Origin: Bacillota bacterium
GTDB lineage: Bacteria > Bacillota_I > Bacilli_A > RF39 > UBA660
Length of the DNA: 64,000 nucleotides
NCBI GenBank assembly: GCA_015059435.1
Contig: SVAJ01000001.1
Span: 92,657 to 156,656, forward strand
Direction: 5' to 3'
Shown here: positions 25,086-35,067 of the stretch, piece by piece
Position numbering within the stretch: the stretch's first letter is position 1
How the letters are laid out: each line of letters begins with the position of its first letter
Program-made: the position numbers and the translations under genes
Notes under the pieces: model-generated
What the model was told of the DNA's origin: nothing
The model's database searches: none
Seen by the model: only the letters and a program-made list of their open reading frames with translations

Positions 25086-28000
25086 TTTCTACTCTTCTAA
25101 ACTTATTATCTATAATTGAATATAAGTAGCATTCTACTTTTTTGTTAAGTTTATTAGATATTACTTTTCTATATCCATTTAATTGATTATCATATAATGG
25201 ATCATCAATACTTTTTAATTTATAATCAACTATAATTATTTTTTCATTATCATCTATCATTAAGTCTATAATACCATGAGAGTAATTATTATCTTCTAAA
25301 TAAGTAAATTCATATTCTTTATACATATTATTATTTATATTTTCTTTGATTAATTCTGTATTTAAGAATAGTTCTATTTTATCTTTCATTGTATCAGTAA
25401 TATCATATAATGAATAATCTGGATTTTTAAAATCAAGTAATTCTAAAACTTCATGAACTTTAGTACCAAAATCTAATTTTTCTTTTTCTTCTTTTGTGAT
25501 GATATGAAGTGAATCTTTTGAATAATGGGATTCTTCTTTTTGATAAGTATTAATACTTACCCCATTAACTATTAAATCGTCATTATCATTTTTAATACTA
25601 TTTTCTGCCTTTTTAATTATTTTCAGATAATCTCTTGTCGCTTCTATATTAGTCTTCTTTATATATGGGATTAATGTGGTATAGATACTTTTCATAATAG
25701 ACAAGAATGAGTTATATTTACTTCTTTCATATGTTGGGACTAAGTCTAGTACTTCCTCATCTTCTTCTTGTTCTGGAAGTACTATAATCATTTTTTCTTT
25801 TGCTCTAGTTAAAGCTACATATAAAAGTCTAATACGTTCAGATATTTCTTCTTTTTTAGTATTTACTTTTAATAGTGTTTTAATAACAGTATCTTTATAA
25901 TATTCATCTATTTTTGGTAAAACTAAGCCATAAGTATTATCATAAATTATTTTTTCTCTTAATTCACTTATATTAAATTTTGATGAGAATCCAGCAAAAT
26001 AACATATTGGGAACTCTAGCCCTTTAGATTTATGAATAGTCATTATTTTACAACTATTAGATATATCTTCATTAATATTAAATTTTAAGTCATAATCATG
26101 TTCAAATATTTTATCTAGATAATCTATGAAATCATAAATATTATTTCCTGAAGATTCATAATCAGATACTAGATTATATAAATATTCACATCGTACTCTG
26201 TACTCTTTAATCTTTCCTATAGAAAGTAATTTTTCTTCATAATTAAATTCATCTAAAATATATTTTAAATAATTAGATGGACTTTCTATATCTATATTAT
26301 CTATTAAACTTAAACATTTCTTATATAAATCACTTTCTTCATAATTATTATTAATGAAGTATTCATATATTTCTTCATCTGTCATTTTATATAAGTAACT
26401 TCTTCCTACAGATATGAAACTATATTTATCAAAATCTTTATTTTTAATAGAAATAATTAGTTTTAATAAGCTTTTAATTACTAATATATCTTTATCTTTA
26501 CCAAGGGAAGTATCTTTTAAAATAGATAGAGGTATTTGCATATACTCAAATATTTTTTTATATAAATCAAAATTTTTAGATTTATCTAGTAATATTACAA
26601 AATCAGAATATTTTATATCTCTTAGTATTTTTGTATCTTTATCAAACACTTGGAATTTATTTTCTATTTTTTCTTTTATATCATTAGCAATTATAAATGC
26701 TTCTTGTTCATCTTTGGTAATTTTTTTTAAGTCATCACTATTATAAGTTAAAACATCTATATCATAGTTTTGTTCTGTCTTTCCTTCTTCAATATAAGAT
26801 GTATTACCAAAGACCATTCTGTGAGTAGCTTTATAGTCAGCTCCTCCTATTTCATCATCCATGAATAAATCAAATAATAAATTAATATTACTTAATACTT
26901 CTTCACGTGATCTAAAATTCTTTAATAAATCTATTTTTATACCAGCATCAGTATCTCTATATAAATCATATTTATTTTTAAATATATATGGATTAGCATT
27001 TCTAAAACGATATATTGATTGTTTAATATCTCCTACCATATAAAGATTATTATTAGATATCATAGTGATAAATTTTTCTTGAGTATCTGATGTATCTTGA
27101 TATTCATCTACTAATATTTCATTAAAACTATTAGTTAATTCTTCACATATCTCAGGATTATCTTCTACTACTTTAATTGCTAAATGAGCTATATCTGTAA
27201 AACTATAAATATTATTTTCATTTTTATATTCTTCTAATTTTTTATTAAGTTTTAACATTATATCTATAATTATTTCTTGATGATTTTTAGTAGATAATAT
27301 TTCTTCTTTCATTTCATCTATATCATTATATATAGCTAAGTCATCTCTAATTTCTTTGGCTAAATTGAATATAGTAGATTTTATTTTTTTACCTGTCTCA
27401 TCACTATTTCTTGGTGACTGAATTGTTTTATACTCTAATGAGTTTTTTATTTCATTATAGTTAGTTGCAGTTAATAATTTCTTAAAATTATCTTCTATCT
27501 TTGCTACAAAATCCCCATCAAAATAATCATTTAGTTCTATGATTAAATCTTTCATATTATTAATATTTTTATATATTAAATCTAAATATTCATTTATATA
27601 TTTATTTATATTTTCTTCATTAAAGTATTTAGAAATATAATTATTCAAATATTTTTCTTTATCATATTTTAATTCTATTTTTTTAAAACTAGATAGAATA
27701 TACTCTTTTAATTCTTTATCATCTTTTAGACAGAAATCATTAATTAATTTAGAAAAGTTACTATTAGGAGTTAAATAATACTCATCAAATATTTCATCTA
27801 ATATTCTTCTTTTTTCTAAATCTATTACTACTTCATCTGTTATTTTTATATTATTAGTTATATTTAATTTAGTATGATATTTTTTTACTATACTTAGTGA
27901 AAATGAATCGAATGTTGTGATATAGGCACCATCTATTAAATCTAATTCATCTTTTAATTCTTCTGTTTTAGTAATTGCTTTTCTAATACGTTCTTTCATT

Positions 28001-28182
28001 TCAGCAGCTGCTGCATTAGTAAAGGTTAAGACTAATAGCTCGTTAATATGAATACCACTTGATAGTTTTCTTTTAACTCTTTCTGTAAGTACAGCGGTTT
28101 TACCACTTCCTGCTCCAGCTGAAACAATAATATTTTTACCTTCTAGGTCTATTGCTGATTGTTGTTCTTTAGTCCAAGCCAT
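25078..28182 (-). CDS. addA: ATP-dependent helicase/nuclease subunit A
   Basis: A 1034-residue UvrD-type helicase with a C-terminal RecB-like nuclease. Visible motifs: QQSAI (Q motif), SAGAGSGKT at 21-29 (Walker A), VLTFTNAAAAEM (Ia), DEYQDTSDTQ (II), DIKQSIYRFR (III), MTIHKSKGLEFP (V), RLLYVALTRAKEK (VI). The nuclease has GIIDLMIDD and IIVDYKLKS. With AddB it processes double-strand breaks up to Chi sites. Its ATG shares a base with the addB stop (TAATG). The length is somewhat below the usual 1200 or more residues. Confidence 0.96.
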   Translation of the reverse strand: MAWTKEQQSAIDLEGKNIIVSAGAGSGKTAVLTERVKRKLSSGIHINELLVLTFTNAAAAEMKERIRKAITKTEELKDELDLIDGAYITTFDSFSLSIVKKYHTKLNITNNIKITDEVVIDLEKRRILDEIFDEYYLTPNSNFSKLINDFCLKDDKELKEYILSSFKKIELKYDKEKYLNNYISKYFNEENINKYINEYLDLIYKNINNMKDLIIELNDYFDGDFVAKIEDNFKKLLTATNYNEIKNSLEYKTIQSPRNSDETGKKIKSTIFNLAKEIRDDLAIYNDIDEMKEEILSTKNHQEIIIDIMLKLNKKLEEYKNENNIYSFTDIAHLAIKVVEDNPEICEELTNSFNEILVDEYQDTSDTQEKFITMISNNNLYMVGDIKQSIYRFRNANPYIFKNKYDLYRDTDAGIKIDLLKNFRSREEVLSNINLLFDLFMDDEIGGADYKATHRMVFGNTSYIEEGKTEQNYDIDVLTYNSDDLKKITKDEQEAFIIANDIKEKIENKFQVFDKDTKILRDIKYSDFVILLDKSKNFDLYKKIFEYMQIPLSILKDTSLGKDKDILVIKSLLKLIISIKNKDFDKYSFISVGRSYLYKMTDEEIYEYFINNNYEESDLYKKCLSLIDNIDIESPSNYLKYILDEFNYEEKLLSIGKIKEYRVRCEYLYNLVSDYESSGNNIYDFIDYLDKIFEHDYDLKFNINEDISNSCKIMTIHKSKGLEFPICYFAGFSSKFNISELREKIIYDNTYGLVLPKIDEYYKDTVIKTLLKVNTKKEEISERIRLLYVALTRAKEKMIIVLPEQEEDEEVLDLVPTYERSKYNSFLSIMKSIYTTLIPYIKKTNIEATRDYLKIIKKAENSIKNDNDDLIVNGVSINTYQKEESHYSKDSLHIITKEEKEKLDFGTKVHEVLELLDFKNPDYSLYDITDTMKDKIELFLNTELIKENINNNMYKEYEFTYLEDNNYSHGIIDLMIDDNEKIIIVDYKLKSIDDPLYDNQLNGYRKVISNKLNKKVECYLYSIIDNKFRRVESE

Positions 28183-30500
28183 TATTCTTCACCCCCTAAA
28201 AATGATAAATCTTCTACTTTATCTAATTGTTTAATATCTTTATCTTCCATATAACAAATATCTTTGAATTTACAAAATCCGCATGATGATTCTTTATTGT
28301 ACTCTTTTGGATCAATTTCAAAATCTCGATCTAGTATTTTATCTACTTGGTTGTCTATATAATTTTTAGTATATTTAACTAAATTATATAAAGTATCATT
28401 ATCAATGATTTTTGAATATCTAGAGAAACCTTTTTCTTCAGTATAAGACATGCTCTTAATAAGTTCACTCTTTTCATATGTAGTATCAAATCTTTCTAAA
28501 ACACTAGTTTCATCTGTTGAGTATCCTTGTAGTAAATAACGGGATTCTTTTTCTTTTTCTAAATTTTTACTCCATGTAGGATAATTGAATAAAATATTTT
28601 GATAATAAATACCTGTAAATATTGGACTTTTAAACACTTTCGAGTAGTGAATTAAATATAGGTATACAGGTAGTTGCATATGTAATCCATATTTCATTGG
28701 TTCTATATGAGTATCAATATTTCCTGTCTTATAATCCACTATAGAAAAGTATGTATCTTCTATTTTTTGATAATACATAATTTTATCTATATAACCAATA
28801 AAATTAACATCTACTTTTTTATCTAGTTTTATAGATAGTTTCTTTTCATAATATTCATCATTATAACCAGTTAATAAGTTTTGTTTTCTTATTTTATCAA
28901 TTAGTAATTCTAAATCTTTTTTTATACGAACTAATAATAGTTTTTCTTTTAAAGATAATTCTCTAGTTTCTAAATATTTTCTATATTCTTCTTCTAAGTC
29001 AAAGTTATTATTTCTATATAAAGATAATATCTTATGATACATAGATCCTATAAATGCTGGGAATTTATCTTCATACTCTTCTAGTTTTAAAACATATTTT
29101 AAATAATATTTAAATTTACATTCATTATATGTATTTAGAGATGTATAAGATAAATTTAGGGGATACGGTAAATTCTTTAGATATGTATCTTCATTTATAT
29201 TAGTATAATTATTTTTATATTCTTTATATGGTATTTTGTAATGAGTATTTAGTATATTTAAATCATTAGATTTTGTTCCATAAAGATAATAATTATCTAA
29301 ATATTCACCTAATCTTAATTTATTGTAGATGTCAGAGTATGTATATAAATCTTGTTCTGGTTTTATTATTTCTAGTGACTTTTCATCTATTAAACTAGAC
29401 TTATAATAATTACTAAATGGACTAGACAATTTATATGATAAAAATAAATTATCTATGTTACTTAATATATTAGTTAAAACTAATTTAGATCTTTTATTTA
29501 AATACTTTGTAGTATATAAATCTACTTCATCCTTTTCTTTATCTGTTATATAGTTAATATCTTTTTCTATTTTTGGTAATACATCTTGATTAAATCCTAA
29601 TACAAATACATATTCATCAGATAAAAAATCTTCATTATATAAATCCTTTATATTTACTGCATTAATTAATTTCTTACTAGGTAAATAACTATTTTTTAAT
29701 TTATCTATTAATATTGTTTTATATATTGGTGATGTTTCATCAATATTAGATAAATCACTAATAATATTAATTAATTTTTTATTAATTATATTTTTACTAG
29801 AATCTTCTAAATCTATAGTATTATTAGTTAGATAATCACTAATTACTTTAGTAGAACATATACTCTTTTTAAATTTTATATTAATTGGGATATTATAATA
29901 AGAGAATAGTTTTTCTAGTGTATATAAATATTCATTAGATATATTAGTAAGATAGATTTTATTTATATCTACACCATTAGATAATAGCTCTATTATTTTT
30001 AAACATACATAGTTTACTTCTTCTTCTAATGTGTTACATTCTACTACTTGTTTATTTAATTCTATATTTTCATATTTAGTATTATAGTTTAATGCTATTT
30101 CTTCATATTTTTCTAATTCATAATAGTTTTTAACTATTATTTTTTTATCTTTTATTATATTTTTAAAAGCTTTATTAAATATTAGTAATTTATTATATAT
30201 AAGTTCTTTTTTTAATTCTTTTAAGAAGTTTAATTTAGGACTAATATATTCTTTATCTATATCTATTACATATAAATTATTTAAGTATACTTTACAAACA
30301 TCTATATCATAGTTGTATTTATTCATTAAATAGAATATAGCTTCATCTGTATATTTATAATAATAATTATCTATAAATTCTTTTTTAGTCATGAACTTAA
30401 TATTATATAATTTATTATCACTATTAAAAGAATCCAGTAATTTCATTTTTTCTTCATTAGGACATATTATAAGTAAATTGTTATCTTTAATATCTAGCAT
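28182..30500 (-). CDS. addB: AddB-like helicase-inactive nuclease subunit (short form)
   Basis: A 772-residue protein that partners AddA. The C-terminal RecB-family nuclease has an iron-sulfur layout: Cys in TYNECKFKYYL before the domain and SSCGFCKFKDICYME after it, with active-site FIGYIDKIM and FSIVDYKTG between. The N-terminal part has no Walker A, unlike the usual AddB (about 1100 residues), and is more like RexB. It opens with DNNLLIICPNEEKM. The size difference lies in the helicase-like region. It overlaps addA in the standard B-A order. Confidence 0.88.
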   Translation of the reverse strand: MLDIKDNNLLIICPNEEKMKLLDSFNSDNKLYNIKFMTKKEFIDNYYYKYTDEAIFYLMNKYNYDIDVCKVYLNNLYVIDIDKEYISPKLNFLKELKKELIYNKLLIFNKAFKNIIKDKKIIVKNYYELEKYEEIALNYNTKYENIELNKQVVECNTLEEEVNYVCLKIIELLSNGVDINKIYLTNISNEYLYTLEKLFSYYNIPINIKFKKSICSTKVISDYLTNNTIDLEDSSKNIINKKLINIISDLSNIDETSPIYKTILIDKLKNSYLPSKKLINAVNIKDLYNEDFLSDEYVFVLGFNQDVLPKIEKDINYITDKEKDEVDLYTTKYLNKRSKLVLTNILSNIDNLFLSYKLSSPFSNYYKSSLIDEKSLEIIKPEQDLYTYSDIYNKLRLGEYLDNYYLYGTKSNDLNILNTHYKIPYKEYKNNYTNINEDTYLKNLPYPLNLSYTSLNTYNECKFKYYLKYVLKLEEYEDKFPAFIGSMYHKILSLYRNNNFDLEEEYRKYLETRELSLKEKLLLVRIKKDLELLIDKIRKQNLLTGYNDEYYEKKLSIKLDKKVDVNFIGYIDKIMYYQKIEDTYFSIVDYKTGNIDTHIEPMKYGLHMQLPVYLYLIHYSKVFKSPIFTGIYYQNILFNYPTWSKNLEKEKESRYLLQGYSTDETSVLERFDTTYEKSELIKSMSYTEEKGFSRYSKIIDNDTLYNLVKYTKNYIDNQVDKILDRDFEIDPKEYNKESSCGFCKFKDICYMEDKDIKQLDKVEDLSFLGGEE

Positions 30501-30550
30501 TTAAATCACCACTTCTATTATATAATTTATTTACTTCAAGAGCAACAAAG

Positions 30551-30578
30551 AAAAAAAGAAGCTTACTAAGCTTCTTTT
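30551..30578 (-). terminator. Terminator of the yceD-rpmF operon
   Basis: A stem AAAGAAGCTTA/TAAGCTTCTTT overlaps the rpmF stop and is followed by T residues on the minus strand. Confidence 0.8.
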
Positions 30579-30772
30579 ACTTCTACTACATTTTTTCCTT
30601 TGTATGTTCCACATTTTGAACAAACTCTATGAGGTTTGATCATTTCTCCACAACTTGGACATTTTGTCATACCAGGAACTTCAATAGCATTATGACTTCT
30701 TCTCATTCTTTTTCTTGTTTTAGAAACTTTACGAAAAGGAACTGCGAACATTTGAATGTCTAATTTCATCAT
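30566..30772 (-). CDS. rpmF: Large ribosomal subunit protein bL32 with a Prp-type leader
   Basis: The 68-residue protein has the usual bL32 body: [17 protein letters not shown], then the zinc ribbon [18 protein letters not shown]. It is preceded by ten extra residues, [10 protein letters not shown]. The extension copies the bL27 leader (LDIQLFA) recognised by Prp, and cleavage after FA would leave VPFRK, the normal bL32 start less Ala. The GGAG site is correctly spaced for the ATG at 30772 (or 30769). There is no site before the internal Met at residue 8, so the extension is probably translated. It follows yceD by four bases, as in most bacteria. Confidence 0.95.
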   Translation of the reverse strand: MMKLDIQMFAVPFRKVSKTRKRMRRSHNAIEVPGMTKCPSCGEMIKPHRVCSKCGTYKGKNVVEVKEA

Positions 30773-30776
30773 ATTA

Positions 30777-31244
30777 TCACTCCTCTTTAAAATCTTTTAA
30801 TAAATCACTAAATGGATTATTGTTTTTTACTAGTTCATCTTCACTAACTAACTTCCATCCATCCCCGTGAAATTTACTGAGATCTTTAACCTTAGTAAAC
30901 TGTAAGGGGACCTCTAGTACAATATTTTCCCACAAAAATGAGAATATATCAAGTGTATTTTCATTTTTTTTGCAATTTTCTTCCAAAATATCGTCATATT
31001 TGATAGAAAATGGGTATTCTACAGGCTCTAGAGAGATAGAATCCTCTATAATTAGGTTACCTTCGATAGTAGCTTCTACTCTGTCTTCTTCATCGCTTCC
31101 TAAATATATTCTTCCATCTACTGCAATATCTTCAACAGATATAACTAGATTTTTATCAATATATTCTTCCGGAAGATTATACTTACCACTAATTGATATT
31201 TCTTCTATTGTTTTACTATATAATAGGCTTAAATCTATATCCAT
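30777..31244 (-). CDS. yceD: YceD/DUF177 family protein
   Basis: This 155-residue acidic protein belongs to the family that almost always precedes rpmF. Visible marks are the N-terminal beta part ([12 protein letters not shown]), [22 protein letters not shown] with the position of the usual Cys pair replaced, and the [12 protein letters not shown]-terminus. YceD proteins are implicated in 23S rRNA and 50S assembly. The canonical CxRCL motif is missing here, so zinc binding is unlikely. Confidence 0.85.
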   Translation of the reverse strand: MDIDLSLLYSKTIEEISISGKYNLPEEYIDKNLVISVEDIAVDGRIYLGSDEEDRVEATIEGNLIIEDSISLEPVEYPFSIKYDDILEENCKKNENTLDIFSFLWENIVLEVPLQFTKVKDLSKFHGDGWKLVSEDELVKNNNPFSDLLKDFKEE

Positions 31245-31255
31245 ATTTCCTCCTA

Positions 31256-31828
31256 TTATTTAGCTTTAGCTAAATCATTATTAGCTTCTACTATTTGAAT
31301 TAATCCATGATAATGCATATTATCTTTAGCTTGAGCATCATTAGATGTCCATACTCTAATAGTATAATTTCTTTCTTCTAAAGCATCTACTTTTTCTATT
31401 TTTAAAGTATTGTCTTCTAATTCACTTAATTTATAAATTTTGTTATATTTTTTTCCTTTAATAGAAACTTTTATAACATCTTTATTTATTAAAGAGCTAG
31501 AACAGTTATCTTCTTTTATTGCATTTTCGTTATCTACAAGTTTGATTCTATAACTTACTGGTACTGTCAAATTATTTTTAACAGTAAATGTATATGACTT
31601 AGATGATAATCCTACTGAATCAGTTACAGGAGTTATCTTATTTAATGTAACCATATCACCAGTTTTTTCATGAAATATTATATCTAAAGATGATGATGTG
31701 TAATCAACATTTCTTTCTTTTTGAAATTTATAATATATGTGATGAGTTGCGAAAACTGCAAATAATAGGATAAGTACTATTATCAAGATATTTTTAATAA
31801 TTTGTTTTTTATAATAATTGTTATACAT
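31256..31828 (-). CDS. Membrane-anchored beta-sandwich protein (unknown)
   Basis: This 190-residue protein has one N-terminal membrane helix (about 12-29) and an extracytoplasmic beta-rich domain, with SKSYTFTVKNNLTVPVSYRIKL as an Ig-like or TasA/CalY-like strand pair. One pair of Cys is not evident (single Cys in EDNCSSS). Similar in design to the small anchored proteins at 57291-60481, particularly the one at 59121. Function unknown; an envelope role is inferred. Confidence 0.65.
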   Translation of the reverse strand: MYNNYYKKQIIKNILIIVLILLFAVFATHHIYYKFQKERNVDYTSSSLDIIFHEKTGDMVTLNKITPVTDSVGLSSKSYTFTVKNNLTVPVSYRIKLVDNENAIKEDNCSSSLINKDVIKVSIKGKKYNKIYKLSELEDNTLKIEKVDALEERNYTIRVWTSNDAQAKDNMHYHGLIQIVEANNDLAKAK

Positions 31829-31915
31829 AATACACCTCTTTAAATATGATAATATTTTGTTTTAATTTAGTCAAGAAATTAGACCTTTAAATAACTATAT
31901 TTACATTATACTTTA

Positions 31916-33340
31916 CTAATTGAATTTTGATTTTCTCATATATAGTCTTTTATTATTTCTTTCTGATTGAATAAGACGTTTTTCTTCTTTTGTTTTATTC
32001 TTTTCTCTTTCTAATTCGTTCATTAGTTTATCAGCTAGTTTTATATTGCCTGTTTCATATAATCCTTTTATTAGTTTTAATTTATCAACTATTTCATACT
32101 CATAGTAGTCTTCCATTTTTAATTCTTTTTTATGAAGTTTTTCCTTATTGCTTTTTAGTTGATTCTTAATATTATTTAATGACTTTATTTTTTTACTATC
32201 TAGGATATCATTTAAAGTATTAGCCTCATTCATTCTTCTGTCAGCTCTTACTAATTTTCCAAACTTTGTTTCTAAGATAAATAAATATAAATTACATTTA
32301 GAATACTTTTCACCACTTTTTTCATCATACTTTAATAAAGTTTCATATGCATCATAATTTCTTAAATCTTTATAATAAGCTTTTCCAATATAATAATAGA
32401 ATATAGGATGATTTGTCATTATTAATCCTGTTTTATAGTAATCAAGTGCTAATTCATAATCTTTATTATTTAAAGCATCTCTTCCTTTTTCAATACAACC
32501 ATTATATATATCTTTTTCTTCATCAGATAAAGATATGTACTTTTTCTTTTCTTCTAGTTTATTTCTTAAATAACTATTAAGAATAACTGCTGTTTTTGTT
32601 TTTGGTTCTTCTATATTATTAATTATTCTTTCAGCAGTATTATGATCATACTCTATCAAAGCATTAAGCATTCTATAAAATGTTTTTATTCTTGTTTTAG
32701 TTTCCTCTTTATTATAAATATTTGATTTTTGTTTCTTTGATACTTTGATTATCTTATATACTGGTTCTGTATCGATTGTAATATTTTTTTCTTTTAACTT
32801 TTGATCTAATTCACTTAGTAAATTCATCATATTATTGTAATCTGACGAATCATTGTAGTTAATTATTTTATTATATAAATCAATTATTTCTTCATCTTTT
32901 GTATTTTCAATAGTGTTATTAATATTATTGGTTACTTTAAAAGTAAATTCATTATTGTACTCAGAATTTATATATTTTTCTAACATATTTATTGATAAAT
33001 CTATAAATGGAGCATCTTTATCACAACAATCTTTATATTTATATAGATATATTAATGCACTAGCATATCTTTCTTCTATAAGAGCTACTTTATATAAATT
33101 ATAATATGCTGTTTTATAGTTTTCCTTTTTTACTAATAACTGATTAAAATATTTTTTTGCTTCTTTGATATTTCCTTTTTTTAACATTAATTTACCTATA
33201 TAGATATTACAAAAATCTTCTTCTGTTTTATGTTGTGAAAGAATTCCTAATTCTCTATATATATAATTATACTCGTCTTCTGTTATAGTCTTATTATCAA
33301 GTAGTTCTGCTATAACCTTTTTTGTTTGTTTTCTATTCAT
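31916..33340 (-). CDS. TPR-repeat protein (unknown)
   Basis: A 474-residue soluble, helical protein. TPR-like pairs are visible near the N-terminus (GNIKEAKKYFNQLLVKKENYKTAYYNLYKVALIEERYASAL is split across residues 55-95) and in the middle (ALNNKDYELALDYYKTGLI, then IGKAYYKDLRNYDAYETL). The ends are coiled-coil-like and very basic. It probably acts as a scaffold; partners are unknown. The ATG follows an AGGGGGAG site rather than AGGAGG. Confidence 0.75.
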   Translation of the reverse strand: MNRKQTKKVIAELLDNKTITEDEYNYIYRELGILSQHKTEEDFCNIYIGKLMLKKGNIKEAKKYFNQLLVKKENYKTAYYNLYKVALIEERYASALIYLYKYKDCCDKDAPFIDLSINMLEKYINSEYNNEFTFKVTNNINNTIENTKDEEIIDLYNKIINYNDSSDYNNMMNLLSELDQKLKEKNITIDTEPVYKIIKVSKKQKSNIYNKEETKTRIKTFYRMLNALIEYDHNTAERIINNIEEPKTKTAVILNSYLRNKLEEKKKYISLSDEEKDIYNGCIEKGRDALNNKDYELALDYYKTGLIMTNHPIFYYYIGKAYYKDLRNYDAYETLLKYDEKSGEKYSKCNLYLFILETKFGKLVRADRRMNEANTLNDILDSKKIKSLNNIKNQLKSNKEKLHKKELKMEDYYEYEIVDKLKLIKGLYETGNIKLADKLMNELEREKNKTKEEKRLIQSERNNKRLYMRKSKFN

Positions 33341-33368
33341 CTGTTTTTTCTCCCCCTAAGAATTAGTG

Positions 33369-33857
33369 TTAATAACCTAGTGTTAATTCTAAACTTTCAT
33401 CATTTTCTATGAATTCAGATACATCAATTCGTGTATATGTGTTTTTTGTATCCCTTACTATAACCTCTTTAATACCAGCATTAATAATCATTCTTTTACA
33501 TAAAGCACATGGTCTTGCATTTTCTACATAAGTACCATCTTTATAGTTTTTACCAACTAAATAAAGTGTTGAGTCAATCATATTAGATCTTTCTGCACTT
33601 ATAATGGCATTTTGTTCAGCATGTACACTTCTACATAATTCATAACGTTCACCTCTTGGAACGTTTAGTTTTTCTCTTGTACAGTATTGTAAGTCACAAC
33701 AATTTTTTCTACCACGTGGCGCTCCAACATAACCTGTTGAAATTATTTCATCATTCTTAACAATGATAGCTCCAAAATTTCTTCTTAGACAAGTTCCACG
33801 TTCAATTACTGCTTCTGCTATATCTAAATAATAATTTATTTTATCTACCCTTTTCAT
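33369..33857 (-). CDS. comEB: dCMP deaminase (ComEB family)
   Basis: This 162-residue zinc deaminase has the catalytic HAEQNAI and PCALCKRMI motifs and an extra Cys cluster (RKNCCDLQYC) typical of dCMP deaminases. It makes dUMP for thymidylate synthesis. In Bacillus it lies in the comE operon, but no competence gene is adjacent here. The ATG at 33857 follows GAGGTG; the upstream GTG at 33866 is part of that site. Confidence 0.93.
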   Translation of the reverse strand: MKRVDKINYYLDIAEAVIERGTCLRRNFGAIIVKNDEIISTGYVGAPRGRKNCCDLQYCTREKLNVPRGERYELCRSVHAEQNAIISAERSNMIDSTLYLVGKNYKDGTYVENARPCALCKRMIINAGIKEVIVRDTKNTYTRIDVSEFIENDESLELTLGY

Positions 33858-33900
33858 AATATACACCTCTTTTTTAGTAATATAATTTTAACACAAAATT

Positions 33901-33931
33901 AAAAAAAGTTATAGTAAAAATAACTTTTTTA
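33901..33931 (-). terminator. Terminator of ftsW
   Basis: An eleven-base AT-rich stem (33902-33912 with 33920-33930) overlaps the stop and is followed by seven T on the minus strand. Confidence 0.75.
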
Positions 33932-35008
33932 ACTTTTGGATATATTGAGTAATATACCTATTGATACCATACTAATTAATAGAGATGATCCTCCGTAAGA
34001 TATAAATGGTAGTGTTACTCCTGTTACTGGAATAAGTCCTATTACTACCATTAGATTCATGATAGCTTGAAATATTATTTGAAAAGTCATACCAAATGCT
34101 AAATATTTAGAAAATAAATCTTTAGTATTTAAGGCTATGTTTATTCCTCTATATAAAATTATTAAGAATAGTCCTACTACTATAAAGGCCCCTACTACTC
34201 CAAACTCTTCTGCAATTATAGAAAATATAAAATCTGTTTGGGGTTCTGGTAGATAAAATTGTTTTTGAATAGAGTTTAGAAATCCATTACCTAAGAGTCC
34301 TCCTGGACCGATGGCATATAAACTTTGAATTATTTGAAAACCAGTACCTAAAGCATCACTCCAAGGATCTACAAATGATGTTATTCTATCCATTCTGTAT
34401 GGAGCTATAACAATTAAAATAATTATACCTATAACTCCTAATATTCCAATTCCAAAAAAGAATTTCATATTAACACCAGCTATAAATAATAAAACTATTA
34501 TTGATAATACTAGGATAGTTCCTGTACCTAAGTCTGGTTGTAACATAATAAGTCCAAATAGTGTAAATAAGATTCCGAGTATTGGAAATACTCCCTTTTT
34601 ATAACTTTTTAAAAATTTATTGGAGTTTGTTAAATACTTACTAGTAAAAATAATCATACCTAATTTGGTCGCTTCACTTGGTTGAATTCCAAATGGTCCT
34701 ATTCCAAACCAACTTCTACTTCCGTTTCTAACACTTCCTATACCAGGTATTAATACTAATATTAATAGAACAAAACAAATTAATAATATCTTATTAGCGT
34801 TTTCGTAATATATTTTGTAATCTATTTTAGATATAAAGAGCATAACTAATATTCCGATTATTAGAAATACTAATTGATATTTAAAATAATGAAAACTATC
34901 ATTAAACTTATACTCTGCCCAGATACTGGAAGCTGAATAGATCATAATGAGTCCAAATATTGATAATACAATAATAGTAAAGAATAAAATTCTATCAAAC
35001 TTTTTCAT
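33929..35008 (-). CDS. ftsW: SEDS glycosyltransferase FtsW/SpoVE
   Basis: A 359-residue polytopic protein (about ten helices) of the SEDS family that polymerises lipid II. Marks: IYSASSIWA in helix 1, NGSRSWFGIGPFGIQPSEATKL, the catalytic-region LQPDLGTG, GGLLGNGFLNSIQKQFYLPEPQTDFIFSI (residues about 230-260, split) and FISYGGSSLL near the end. It follows mraY, the order seen around spoVE in Bacillus but without murD. Whether it serves vegetative division or the spore septum cannot be decided. Confidence 0.92.
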   Translation of the reverse strand: MKKFDRILFFTIIVLSIFGLIMIYSASSIWAEYKFNDSFHYFKYQLVFLIIGILVMLFISKIDYKIYYENANKILLICFVLLILVLIPGIGSVRNGSRSWFGIGPFGIQPSEATKLGMIIFTSKYLTNSNKFLKSYKKGVFPILGILFTLFGLIMLQPDLGTGTILVLSIIVLLFIAGVNMKFFFGIGILGVIGIIILIVIAPYRMDRITSFVDPWSDALGTGFQIIQSLYAIGPGGLLGNGFLNSIQKQFYLPEPQTDFIFSIIAEEFGVVGAFIVVGLFLIILYRGINIALNTKDLFSKYLAFGMTFQIIFQAIMNLMVVIGLIPVTGVTLPFISYGGSSLLISMVSIGILLNISKS

Positions 35009-35040
35009 AGAATCACCTAATTAATTATATTTTTTTATAT

Positions 35041-35067
35041 AAAAAAAAGAACTCTTAAGAGTTCTTA
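35041..35067 (-). terminator. Terminator of mraY
   Basis: A 20-base palindrome (35047-35066) overlaps the mraY stop and is followed by T residues on the minus strand. Confidence 0.75.
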
